Positions 16,278 to 23,774 of a stretch of DNA of 64,000 nt are shown one piece after another. The stretch is from Flavobacterium solisilvae (lineage in GTDB: Bacteria > Bacteroidota > Bacteroidia > Flavobacteriales > Flavobacteriaceae). The position numbers were made by a program, and so were the translations under genes. Each line of letters opens with the position of its first letter. The first letter of the stretch is position 1. The notes beneath the pieces are model-generated. The model was not told the origin of the DNA. It did not search any database and saw nothing but the letters and a program-made list of their open reading frames with translations. The stretch lies in NCBI RefSeq assembly GCF_012911605.1, contig NZ_JAAMPT010000209.1:62001-126000 (forward strand), given 5' to 3'.

Positions 16278-17738
16278 TTAACTGTTTTTTTGAATAAGTT
16301 CGGATACTAATTTTCCTGAGATTAATGATGGCGGAACACCTGGTCCGGGAACAGTCAATTGTCCAGTAAAATAGAGGTTTTTTACTTTTTTACTTTTCAA
16401 TTTAGGTCTTAAAAAAGCAGTTTGCAATAAGGTATTGGCTAAACCGTATGCATTCCCTTTATACGAATTATAATCTTTAATGAAATCATTTACGCAAAAT
16501 GACTCTCTAAAGATAATAGAATTTTTTATTTCTTGTTGTGTAAGTTTCTCAAATCGTGAAATTATTTTATCAAAATAACGATCTCTGAGAAATTCAGTGT
16601 CTTTTAATCCGGGTGCCAATGGAATTAAAAATATTCCGGCTTCTTTGCCATTTGGAGCAACATTGTCATCTGTTTTTGATGGAAAACTAGCATAAAATAG
16701 CGGTTCATCTGGCCATTTTGGAAAATCATAAATATCAGAAGCATGAGCATCAAAATCAACGTCAAAAAACAAAGAATGATGTTCTACGTTTTGGATTTTT
16801 TTGTCAAAACCAACATAAAATAGGAGTGAAGATGGTGCAAATGTTTTTTTGTCCCAATATTTCTCTGAATATGCGCGATATTTTTCATCAAGCAATGTTT
16901 CGCTGTGATGATAATCGGCACCGCTTAGAATAATGTCGGCTTCAAATTTTTCTCCGTTGATGATAATGGCTTTTGCAGTTCCATTTTCTACCACAATTTT
17001 CTCTACAGAGGAATTGGTTTGGATAGAAACACCGAGTTCTAGAGCGAGTTTTTCCATAGCCAAAATGACGCTGTACATTCCGTTTTTTGGATGCCAAGTA
17101 CCAAGACCGAAATCGGCAAAATTCATAAAGCTATAAAACGATGGCGTGTCTGAAGGTTTGGCACCAAGGAATAGTACTGGAAATTCTAAAATTTGAACTA
17201 GTTTTTTATTTTTAAATTTTCTTCGAATGTCTTTGGAGATGTTTCCAAAGAATTGATTGATTTTTTTAGCCGTTTCAAGCGTTACTAGTTCCATTGGCGA
17301 AACTCCTGGACGATAAACTAAATCCTTAATGGCTATATCATAATTGTTTTGAGCTTCCTTGATAAACTTGTCGAGCTTTTTGCCACTTCCTTTTTCTATG
17401 GTTTCAAATGTGTTGCAAATCTCCGAAAGATTGTCAGCTATCGTTACAAAATCATTAATTCCAAAATATACCTGATAGGCTGGAGATAATTTGGTCAATT
17501 CATAATAATCAGATGGTTTTTTACCAAAATCAGAAAAGAAGCGTTCAAAAACATCGGGCATCCAATACCATGTTGGTCCAATATCAAAAGTAAAACCATC
17601 TTTTTTGAGCTGTCTTGCTCTTCCTCCGATAGTTTCATTTTTTTCATAGACAGTAACTTCATTTCCAGCTTTTGCTAAATAACAAGCTGCCGCTAACGAC
17701 GAAAATCCCGAACCAATTATGTTTATTTTTTTTGTCAT
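16278..17738 (-). CDS. crtI: Phytoene desaturase CrtI
   Basis: This is a 486-residue FAD-dependent oxidoreductase. The N-terminus carries the dinucleotide-binding fold (IGSGFSSLAAACYLAKAG, then VYEKNETIGGRAR) and the CrtI motif FDIGPTWYWMPDVFE. The C-terminus has the bacterial-type phytoene desaturase signature LYFTGQLTVPGPGVPPSLISG. It converts phytoene to lycopene. It lies 4 bp after the CarH-like regulator gene and 11 bp before crtB, so translation of all three is closely linked. Confidence 0.95.
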   Translation of the reverse strand: MTKKINIIGSGFSSLAAACYLAKAGNEVTVYEKNETIGGRARQLKKDGFTFDIGPTWYWMPDVFERFFSDFGKKPSDYYELTKLSPAYQVYFGINDFVTIADNLSEICNTFETIEKGSGKKLDKFIKEAQNNYDIAIKDLVYRPGVSPMELVTLETAKKINQFFGNISKDIRRKFKNKKLVQILEFPVLFLGAKPSDTPSFYSFMNFADFGLGTWHPKNGMYSVILAMEKLALELGVSIQTNSSVEKIVVENGTAKAIIINGEKFEADIILSGADYHHSETLLDEKYRAYSEKYWDKKTFAPSSLLFYVGFDKKIQNVEHHSLFFDVDFDAHASDIYDFPKWPDEPLFYASFPSKTDDNVAPNGKEAGIFLIPLAPGLKDTEFLRDRYFDKIISRFEKLTQQEIKNSIIFRESFCVNDFIKDYNSYKGNAYGLANTLLQTAFLRPKLKSKKVKNLYFTGQLTVPGPGVPPSLISGKLVSELIQKNS

Positions 17739-17742
17739 TTGA

Positions 17743-18639
17743 TTAAAGGCTATAGGTTAAGTCAACAATTGATTCGAATTTTCGGATTTCATTTGTAAAT
17801 AGTTTTGGATTTATATTTTCAACCATTCGTCCAATTAACCAAAAATTATTAGTTTTAGTATCAAATTGACTTATCAGTTTCTCTACGTATTCGTTGACCT
17901 CATTAGGGTTAGGCTCAACAGTCATGTAACAAACAAAGGTTATGTTGTTGAAGTAATTTGCAATATCTTTAAGATTTTCGATGGGAACGCTTTCTCCAAG
18001 ATAGATTGTTTTGTAGCCGTTTGATAAAATTTCATAATTTAGATACATCAATCCTAGTTCGTGAATTTCATTTAAGGGTAAGTATAACACAAAGACTTTA
18101 TCGTTCTTAGTTGGTTCTTTTATTTGAAGTTCTTCAGTATTGATTAGTACTTTTTGTTTGATTAGATAGCTAATAAAGTGCTCGTGAGCTGGTGTAATTG
18201 TGTCTGTTTGCCATAGTAATCCAATTTCTTGTATTAATGGAATAAAAACCTCGTAGAATATTTCTCTAAACGATTTCTCGGATAATAATTCGTTATATGT
18301 TTTAAAAAAAAGTGTTTGATCAAAATTCATCATTGCCATTTTAAATGAACTTAACGCATGGCTTTTGGCACTTTTTTCGGTAACGATTTCATTAACTAAT
18401 GCAGGGATTTTATCCTTTGGAAATTTCGATATTTTAGAAATTTTATATCCGTGATCATGAAGTAATGTAATGTTTAGTAACTTTTGAAGGTTTTCTAAAT
18501 CATACAATCTAATGTTGGTTTCAGTTCGCATGGGTTCTAATATGTTATATCGTTTTTCCCATATTCTGATCGTATGAGCTTTTATCCCTGAAAGGTTTTC
18601 AAGATCTTTTATGCTGAAGGTGTTTTTAACTATGTTCAT
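17743..18639 (-). CDS. carH: MerR-type regulator with B12-binding domain (CarH/LitR-like photoreceptor)
   Basis: This is a 298-residue protein. The start at 18639 (MNIVKN) is preferred over 18663. Residues of about 6-75 are a MerR winged helix (FSIKDLENLSGIKAHTIRIWEKRYN). The second half is a cobalamin-binding module with both CarH hallmarks: W-x9-EH (Trp143, Glu153, His154) in the four-helix cap and E-x-H-x-x-G (EIHELG, His193) as the lower axial ligand. In Thermus and Myxococcus such proteins bind adenosylcobalamin, repress crt genes in the dark and release DNA in light. It heads the crt operon, so it likely represses itself too. Light control here is inferred from motifs and context. Confidence 0.85.
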   Translation of the reverse strand: MNIVKNTFSIKDLENLSGIKAHTIRIWEKRYNILEPMRTETNIRLYDLENLQKLLNITLLHDHGYKISKISKFPKDKIPALVNEIVTEKSAKSHALSSFKMAMMNFDQTLFFKTYNELLSEKSFREIFYEVFIPLIQEIGLLWQTDTITPAHEHFISYLIKQKVLINTEELQIKEPTKNDKVFVLYLPLNEIHELGLMYLNYEILSNGYKTIYLGESVPIENLKDIANYFNNITFVCYMTVEPNPNEVNEYVEKLISQFDTKTNNFWLIGRMVENINPKLFTNEIRKFESIVDLTYSL

Positions 18640-18641
18640 CT

Positions 18642-18668
18642 TTTTTGTAAAAAAGTTAAACAAAAATA
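18642..18668 (-). promoter_or_regulatory. Candidate crt operon promoter and CarH-type operator
   Basis: An inverted repeat TTTTTGT-N11-ACAAAAA (18642-18648 and 18660-18666) lies 3-27 bp upstream of the regulator start codon. It overlaps TATTTTTG (minus strand, plus 18661-18668), an exact TAnnTTTG -7 box. A protein bound there would cover the transcription start. No -33 TTG is seen, and the DNA is AT-rich, so chance is possible. Confidence 0.4.
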
Positions 18669-18701
18669 ATAAAAAGAAATTGAATAGAAGCTATTTAAAA
18701 T

Positions 18702-18742
18702 AAAAAAAAAGATAAACTCTATGATGAATTTATCTTTTTTTA
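18702..18742 (-). terminator. Terminator downstream of tRNA-Leu
   Basis: The minus strand has an 11-bp stem AAAAAGATAAA/TTTATCTTTTT with a 12-nt loop and nine T after it, just 3 bp beyond the tRNA-Leu 3' end. Confidence 0.65.
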
Positions 18743-18744
18743 AG

Positions 18745-18826
18745 TGACCACGATGGGATTCGAACCCATACGTCTTGCAACACCACCCCCTCAAGATGGC
18801 GAGTCTACCAGTTTCTCCACGTGGCC
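18745..18826 (-). tRNA. tRNA-Leu (anticodon GAG)
   Basis: The 82-nt gene folds with acceptor GGCCACG/CGTGGTC, a D-arm, anticodon stem CCATC/GGTGG with loop TTGAGGG (anticodon GAG, reads CUC/CUU), a long class II variable arm and a T-arm with GGTTCGAAT. The CCA end is not encoded. Confidence 0.95.
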
Positions 18827-18832
18827 ATAAAC

Positions 18833-18867
18833 AAAAAAAGTCATTCGCTTTAGCGAACAACTTTTTG
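18833..18867 (-). terminator. Hairpin with T-run between tRNA-Lys and tRNA-Leu
   Basis: On the minus strand AAAAAGT-TG-TTCGCT-AA-AGCGAA-TG-ACTTTTTTT forms a two-part stem with a 2x2 internal loop followed by seven T. It starts 1 nt after the 3' end of the first-transcribed downstream tRNA-Lys copy and ends 6 nt before tRNA-Leu. It has the shape of an intrinsic terminator or a processing hairpin. Confidence 0.55.
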
Positions 18868-18940
18868 TGACCCGACTGGGGCTCGAACCCAGGACCCCAA
18901 CATTAAAAGTGTTGTGCTCTACCAACTGAGCTATCGAGTC
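18868..18940 (-). tRNA. tRNA-Lys (anticodon UUU), copy 2
   Basis: The 73-nt gene has acceptor GACTCGA... pairing with ...TCGGGTC, D-arm with AGCTCAGTTGGTAGAGC, anticodon stem CAACA/TGTTG around CTTTTAA (UUU, reads AAA/AAG) and T-arm GGTTCGAGCC. It is identical in sequence to the copy upstream. CCA is not encoded. Confidence 0.96.
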
Positions 18941-18965
18941 TTCGGCAAATAAAAAATAAAAAAAG

Positions 18966-19038
18966 TGACCCGACTGGGGCTCGAACCCAGGACCCCAACA
19001 TTAAAAGTGTTGTGCTCTACCAACTGAGCTATCGAGTC
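18966..19038 (-). tRNA. tRNA-Lys (anticodon UUU), copy 1
   Basis: It is identical to the copy at 18868-18940 and lies 25 bp upstream of it in the direction of transcription. It is the first gene of the tRNA cluster, behind a near-perfect promoter at 19064-19095. Confidence 0.96.
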
Positions 19039-19063
19039 TGTTTTTATTTTTTGAATGCGGGTG

Positions 19064-19095
19064 CAAATATAAGGTGTTATTATTTATAATTCAAA
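19064..19095 (-). promoter_or_regulatory. Promoter of the tRNA-Lys/Leu cluster
   Basis: On the minus strand TTTG (plus 19092-19095) and TATATTTG (plus 19064-19071) are exactly 20 nt apart. This is a consensus Bacteroidota -33/-7 promoter, with a GC-rich start region and the first tRNA-Lys 25 bp downstream. Confidence 0.7.
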
Positions 19096-19166
19096 GCAAT
19101 TTTGTTATAAATTTACCTTTTTTTTTATACTTCTCTTAATCTACTAATTTATAAGGAATTATCAGC

Positions 19167-19685
19167 GTGAATAAAATTGTGTTAATTGGTTATATGGGTG
19201 TCGGAAAGACAGTTTTGGGTAAAAAAATATCAGAAAATCTTAAATTAGCATATTATGATTTAGATGATTTTATCGAAAAAAAGGTCAATTTAAGTGTTGA
19301 AGATATTTTTAAGTCAAAAGGAGAAATTTATTTTAGACGAATAGAAAGAGATTGTTTTGAAGAATTAATGTTGAAAGACGAGAGTTTCGTTTTAAGTGTT
19401 GGTGGAGGAACGCCATGTTATTATGAGAATTATAAATTACTACAAGACGAAAACGTAATTTCAGTTTATTTGAAAGCGTCAATAACTATGTTAGTAGAAA
19501 GATTAAAAACGGAAAAGAAAACTAGACCATTAGTAGCTCAGCTTACTGATGAACAGCTTCTGGAGTTTGTTGGAAAACATTTGTTTGAAAGGAATTTTTA
19601 TTACAATAAAGCAAAATATACTGTTGAGGTTGATGGAAAATCAATTTCAAAAATTTCTGAAGAAATAATAAGTCTACTAGGTTAA
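19167..19685 (+). CDS. aroK: Shikimate kinase
   Basis: This is a 172-residue enzyme of typical AroK length that phosphorylates shikimate at the 3-hydroxyl in the chorismate pathway. It has Walker A GYMGVGKT at residues 8-15, the shikimate-binding YYDLDD (Asp near 34), RRIE (Arg near 58), the GGGTPCY loop and a lid with KTRPLV. The start is GTG at 19167, as no ATG precedes the P-loop. Its last 9 bp overlap the convergent phosphoribosyltransferase gene. Chorismate also feeds the menaquinone pathway found at 42-50 kb. Confidence 0.95.
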   Translation: MNKIVLIGYMGVGKTVLGKKISENLKLAYYDLDDFIEKKVNLSVEDIFKSKGEIYFRRIERDCFEELMLKDESFVLSVGGGTPCYYENYKLLQDENVISVYLKASITMLVERLKTEKKTRPLVAQLTDEQLLEFVGKHLFERNFYYNKAKYTVEVDGKSISKISEEIISLLG

Positions 19686-20174
19686 GTAAGCGTAACTTTT
19701 ATCGTTTTCGAATACAACTTGAACATGTTCTTTTAAAGAAGTTGATAATGAAATACCTTTAAAATCAGCTTTAACGGGATATTTTTTATGGTTTCTGTCA
19801 ACAAGTACAGCTGTTTTTATTTTTTTTGTTGGAACTTCTAAAAAATGTTTTACTCCATATATTAAAGTAGTGCCGGTGTTTAAGACATCATCTACTAGAA
19901 CGATATTTTTATTGGTGTAATTTTCTTTTGAGATAGATGTAGTTATAGGGTTTAAAGGATTTGTTTTATCAATAAAAACTTCACATAGTGCGACTCTTGT
20001 CTCTGATATTTTCTCTAAAGATTTGCCGATTTTTTGAGCAAAAATAAAACCGTTTTTTGATATCCCCGCAAGAATTAAATCTTCATCATCTCCAAGGGTT
20101 TCATATATTTGATAGGCTATTCGAAGTGTTTTTTGCTCGATTTCTTTATTTTCAAGAATTGTAATTGTACTCAT
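19677..20174 (-). CDS. Phosphoribosyltransferase family protein (PyrR-like)
   Basis: This is a 165-residue type I phosphoribosyltransferase. The PRPP-binding loop is NIVLVDDVLNTGTTLIYGV near residues 83-101. The short PyrR-like length and the VALCEVFIDKTNPLNP segment resemble PyrR/hypoxanthine-type enzymes. PyrR both regulates pyrimidine genes and transfers ribose phosphate to uracil, but no pyr genes are nearby, so a regulatory role is not supported here. It converges on aroK with a 9-bp overlap. Confidence 0.75.
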   Translation of the reverse strand: MSTITILENKEIEQKTLRIAYQIYETLGDDEDLILAGISKNGFIFAQKIGKSLEKISETRVALCEVFIDKTNPLNPITTSISKENYTNKNIVLVDDVLNTGTTLIYGVKHFLEVPTKKIKTAVLVDRNHKKYPVKADFKGISLSTSLKEHVQVVFENDKSYAYLT

Positions 20175-20240
20175 TGTTGTGTTGTTTTTTTTCTATTCCA
20201 AAAGTATTAAAAAATTGTAGAGAAGTTTTGTTTGCAAAAA

Positions 20241-20618
20241 TTAATTTTCTTCCTCTTCAAATGAAATTCCATCCAAATCTCGTCTATCTTTTTTAGTTGG
20301 CCGTCCTTCACCGTGCTTTCTGTAATGTTCTTTGGATAATTTCATCATTTCAAAATGTTCAAAAGCTTCTTCAGGAGTTTCATCTTTTCTATATACGTCA
20401 ACTAATTTTGGACCAACTCGATTACTAGGAATATCCAAAACGGTAACAATATAGGTAATTTGGTCTTTTCTAAAAGTGATTTTATCCATAGGAAACACTT
20501 CTTTTGAAGGTTTTGCAACTTGACCATTTACCGTAATATGGTTTTTTTTACATGCCTCAGTAACCATACTTCGGGTTTTATAATATCGAACACACCAAAG
20601 ATATTTATCAACTCTCAT
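20241..20618 (-). CDS. S4-domain RNA-binding protein (Hsp15/HslR-like)
   Basis: This is a 125-residue protein. The start at 20618 (MRVDKYLWCVRYYKTR) fits the family better than the ATG six codons upstream, though either is possible. Residues of about 1-60 are an S4 RNA-binding domain with the typical DKYLW...R...KTRS...A...G.I.VNG pattern. A basic/acidic tail (RPTKKDRRDLDGISFEEEE) follows. Hsp15 binds free 50S subunits that still carry a nascent chain in E. coli. The role here follows the family only. Confidence 0.85.
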   Translation of the reverse strand: MRVDKYLWCVRYYKTRSMVTEACKKNHITVNGQVAKPSKEVFPMDKITFRKDQITYIVTVLDIPSNRVGPKLVDVYRKDETPEEAFEHFEMMKLSKEHYRKHGEGRPTKKDRRDLDGISFEEEEN

Positions 20619-20698
20619 ACTTTTTTCTAAAATCAACGTTAATTTGTTTACAAAAATAAATCAATATTGTATCTTGCGCATCCAAAATAACATATAAA

Positions 20699-21715
20699 AT
20701 GAACATTCTTTCAAAAATTCTTTCCTTTATATTTGTGGCAACTATGTTGTTGTCTTGTGATAAAAGTGATAATGATACAGTTGAGCTTAGAGATTATCAA
20801 GAACAATATATTACAGATCTTGCTAACATAGAAGAGTATATGAAGACTCACTACATGACAGTTGTTAGTAATCCTGGTCAGCCTGACGATATGGATGTTA
20901 TCTTTACAAAAATTCCAGAAGGTGGAAGCCAAGTATCAGTTTGGGATCAAACAGACTATCCAGTCCAAACAAGAGAAATATCGGTTGATCATGGTGATAG
21001 TGAAGTAAGTTACAAAATATATTTTCTAAAATTAAGAGAAGGTTCGGGAAAAAAACCATGCAATGTTGATAATGTTTTCGCTGGATATCGAGGTGAATAT
21101 ATTTATAAAGAAACAACCACAGTAGACAACGTAACAACTACAGAAGTACTAGGAAAACAATTTGAAGAAAATAAAAATTCGCAAACTAAATTTTTACTTT
21201 ATGGTGGTGTAATTAGAGGTTGGAGTGAAATTTTTCCTCAGTTTAGAACCGGAACTTACTCTGAAAATCCAGACGGAACCATTTCTCATAACGATTTTGG
21301 CGCAGGAGTAATGTTTTTGCCATCAGGATTGGCCTATTTTGGAACAAGTAAATCAACAATTCCATCTTATTCTCCATTGATATTTACCATAAAATTATTT
21401 GAATTAGAACGTACAGATCAAGATGGAGATGGTATTCCTTCATATTTGGAAGATTTGAATGGCGATGGTTACATGTATCTTTTAAAGAAAGGAGTTTCAA
21501 ATATTGATAATACAGATGAAGCAGATGAGAAAGACGGTAATTATATTCCAGATTTCCTTGATGCAGATGATGATGGCGATGGATATTTAACCAGTTACGA
21601 GATAAAAAACTTGTCAGCAACACCTATTTATACATATCCGTTTGATGAAATTCCAACTTGTGGAACATCTGGAAATGGTAAAAAACGACACCTAGACAAA
21701 ACGTGTCATAACTAA
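20699..21715 (+). CDS. FKBP-type peptidyl-prolyl isomerase lipoprotein with an acidic calcium-binding tail
   Basis: This is a 338-residue lipoprotein (lipobox MLLSC). Residues of about 110-235 resemble an FKBP domain (FAGYRGEYI, then VIRGWSEIFPQFRTG and FLPSGLAYFG, IPSYSPLIFTIKLFEL). This is the periplasmic type common in flavobacteria. The C-terminal 90 residues contain Asp-rich loops (DQDGDGIPS, DLNGDG, DADDDGDGYLTS) like thrombospondin type-3 repeats, then GTSGNGKKRHLDKTC. The enzyme activity is uncertain because several FKBP pocket residues are altered. It is followed by a terminator. Confidence 0.8.
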   Translation: MNILSKILSFIFVATMLLSCDKSDNDTVELRDYQEQYITDLANIEEYMKTHYMTVVSNPGQPDDMDVIFTKIPEGGSQVSVWDQTDYPVQTREISVDHGDSEVSYKIYFLKLREGSGKKPCNVDNVFAGYRGEYIYKETTTVDNVTTTEVLGKQFEENKNSQTKFLLYGGVIRGWSEIFPQFRTGTYSENPDGTISHNDFGAGVMFLPSGLAYFGTSKSTIPSYSPLIFTIKLFELERTDQDGDGIPSYLEDLNGDGYMYLLKKGVSNIDNTDEADEKDGNYIPDFLDADDDGDGYLTSYEIKNLSATPIYTYPFDEIPTCGTSGNGKKRHLDKTCHN

Positions 21716-21719
21716 ATAA

Positions 21720-21750
21720 AATTTTCCCGCAAATAGCGGGATTTTTTTAT
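21720..21750 (+). terminator. Intrinsic terminator after FKBP-like lipoprotein gene
   Basis: A TCCCGC/GCGGGA stem with loop AAATA is followed by a run of seven T. Confidence 0.85.
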
Positions 21751-21779
21751 CAATAAAAACAAAACTGAAATCAAAACTT

Positions 21780-21787
21780 TATATTTG
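21780..21787 (+). promoter_or_regulatory. Possible -7 element of the exonuclease operon
   Basis: TATATTTG matches TAnnTTTG and lies 20 bp before the start codon at 21808. No clear -33 element is seen. Confidence 0.35.
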
Positions 21788-21807
21788 TTCAAACATAATT
21801 TTTTAGA

Positions 21808-22584
21808 ATGGAATTAAAACTCACACGACCAATTTGCTTTTTTGACCTCGAAACAACAGGGATTGAAGTAGCCAAAGATAGAATTGTTGAAATAGCAATT
21901 TTTAAAGTATATCCTAACGGAAATAAAGAAAGCAAAACTTGGTTAGTAAATCCAACTATTCCAATTCCGGCACAATCTACAGCAGTTCATGGAATTACCA
22001 ATGAGAAAGTAGCAAACGAACCTACTTTTAAAGAACTTTCTAGCCAAATATATGCAATGATTAAAGATTCTGATTTGGCAGGATTTAATTCCGATAGATT
22101 TGATATTCCACTATTGGCAGAAGAATTACTTCGAGCCGAAGTTGATTTTGATATGAAAAATAGAGTTTCTGTTGACGTTCAAACTATTTTTCATAAAAAG
22201 GAAGAAAGAACACTTTCAGCTGCCTATAAATTTTACTGCAATCAAACACTAGAAAATGCACATTCTGCCGAAGCTGATACTATGGCAACCTACGAAATTC
22301 TTAAAGCGCAACTCGATAGATATGAAGATTTAGAAAATGATATAAAATCACTTTCAGAGTTTACAACTCGAAAAAAGTCAGTTGATTTTGCAGGATTTAT
22401 TGCTTTAAATGACAAAGGTCAAGAAATATTTACCTTCGGAAAGCATAAAGGTGCGTTGGTTGAAGAGGTTTTTGATAAAGAACCTGGTTATTTTGGATGG
22501 ATACAAAATGCAGATTTTCCATTATATACAAAAAAAGTGCTAACAGCAATCAAACTCAAAAAATTAAACAATAAATTGACATAA
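21808..22584 (+). CDS. DEDDh 3'-5' exonuclease (DNA polymerase III epsilon/ExoX-like)
   Basis: This is a 258-residue nuclease. The exonuclease domain (about residues 8-170) has Exo I FFDLETTG (Asp, Glu), Exo II FNSDRFDIPLL and Exo III HSAEADTMATYE with the general-base His and last Asp. The C-terminal segment FTFGKHKGALVEEV...GYFGWIQNADFP is the small ExoX-like/DUF3820 module that often follows such domains. It removes nucleotides from DNA 3' ends, so proofreading or repair is likely. It is followed after 6 bp by the FAH-family gene. Confidence 0.9.
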   Translation: MELKLTRPICFFDLETTGIEVAKDRIVEIAIFKVYPNGNKESKTWLVNPTIPIPAQSTAVHGITNEKVANEPTFKELSSQIYAMIKDSDLAGFNSDRFDIPLLAEELLRAEVDFDMKNRVSVDVQTIFHKKEERTLSAAYKFYCNQTLENAHSAEADTMATYEILKAQLDRYEDLENDIKSLSEFTTRKKSVDFAGFIALNDKGQEIFTFGKHKGALVEEVFDKEPGYFGWIQNADFPLYTKKVLTAIKLKKLNNKLT

Positions 22585-22590
22585 TCTGTT

Positions 22591-23202
22591 ATGAAAATAA
22601 TTTGCATTGGTAGAAATTATGCAAGCCATATCGAGGAATTAAAAAATGAACGACCAAGTGAACCTGTTATTTTTTTAAAACCCGATACAGCAATATTACC
22701 ATTTAAAGCACCATTTATTATTCCTGAATTTAGCAACGAAATTCATCACGAAGTTGAAATTTTGGTCAAAATTTCTAAAGTTGGAAAATATATCGATAAA
22801 AAATTTGCTCATAAATATTATGACGAAATAGGTTTAGGTATCGATTTTACGGCAAGAGATTTACAGAATAAACTTAAAGAAAAAGGTCTGCCATGGGAAA
22901 AATCAAAAGCTTTTGACGGTTCAGCGATTATTGGTGACTTTCTACCGAAAAATTCTTTTACTTCGTTAGAAAATATTAATTTTGAGTTAACAAATAATGG
23001 AAAATCCGTTCAAAAAGGAAATACAAGCCAAATGTTGTGGAAAATTGATGAACTAATTGCTTATGTTTCTCAGTATTTTACATTAAAAAAAGGAGATATA
23101 ATTTTTACCGGAACACCAGAAGGCGTTGCAAAAATATCTGAAAAAGATGTTTTAGAAGGATTTATAAACGACAAAAAACTATTTAGCTTATATATAAAAT
23201 AA
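22591..23202 (+). CDS. Fumarylacetoacetate hydrolase family protein
   Basis: This is a 203-residue FAH-fold enzyme. It begins with KIICIGRNYASHIEEL, has PVIFLKPDTAIL and the metal-binding Glu pair in HHEVEILVKI, then GIDFTARDLQ and the conserved MLWKIDELIAYVSQYFTLKKGDIIFTGTPEGV. Members hydrolyse acylpyruvates or decarboxylate oxaloacetate with Mg2+ bound. The substrate cannot be predicted. Its stop overlaps the next start by 1 bp (TAATG). Confidence 0.92.
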   Translation: MKIICIGRNYASHIEELKNERPSEPVIFLKPDTAILPFKAPFIIPEFSNEIHHEVEILVKISKVGKYIDKKFAHKYYDEIGLGIDFTARDLQNKLKEKGLPWEKSKAFDGSAIIGDFLPKNSFTSLENINFELTNNGKSVQKGNTSQMLWKIDELIAYVSQYFTLKKGDIIFTGTPEGVAKISEKDVLEGFINDKKLFSLYIK

Positions 23203-23546
23203 TGGCAATAAACTACAACCTAGCAAAAGTATATGAACTATCAGATAACGATCCTGAGTTTGTATTACAAATTATCACATTGTTCGTAACCGAAGTTCCT
23301 GAAGATATGAAACAAATCGAGATAGGAATTGACAGTAAAGATCACAAATTAGCTTACAGTTTCGCTCATAAAATAAAACCAACATTAGATTTATTGGGAA
23401 TGACTGTAGCTTTTGAAGAAATTCTTCAGGTGGAAGCTTGGACAAAAAGAGAAGGAAAGCGTAAAGAAATTGAAGATACTTTTAAAAGTATCCAAAGTCA
23501 AGTTGAAAAAGCAGTAAAAGAAATAAAAAAAGATTTTGAAATATAA
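23202..23546 (+). CDS. Histidine phosphotransfer (Hpt) domain protein
   Basis: This is a 114-residue four-helix Hpt protein. The phosphorylated His is His56 in FAHKIKPTLDLLG, the usual HKxKp motif. It would relay phosphate between a hybrid kinase and a response regulator. No hybrid kinase is adjacent. The closest two-component genes are the kinase and receiver at 27.7-30.8 kb, so a link is only possible. Start overlaps the FAH gene stop by 1 bp. Confidence 0.88.
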   Translation: MAINYNLAKVYELSDNDPEFVLQIITLFVTEVPEDMKQIEIGIDSKDHKLAYSFAHKIKPTLDLLGMTVAFEEILQVEAWTKREGKRKEIEDTFKSIQSQVEKAVKEIKKDFEI

Positions 23547-23571
23547 AAGTTTCATTGTTTTTTTGACTTTT

Positions 23572-23607
23572 AACAAAGGAGCTACAAATTGTAGTTCCTT
23601 TTTTTAT
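23572..23607 (+). terminator. Intrinsic terminator after the exonuclease-FAH-Hpt operon
   Basis: The stem AAGGAGCTACAA/TTGTAGTTCCTT (one mismatch region) is followed by a T-run. The rest of the 228-bp spacer up to 23774 is AT-rich (including TATATTTG at 23733-23740, a possible -7 box) with nothing else recognised. Confidence 0.75.
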
Positions 23608-23774
23608 TCTTTTTTTCTTCTGTTTTTTACATAAGACATAAAACCTCTTAAAATTATGTACTACTCAATAAAATACTAATAAAAATGAATAATGTGTAAT
23701 TATTGTGTAAAAAAAATTAATTATTTATTTTTATATATTTGCTAAAATAGTATATTTATGCAAAATTTATATAT

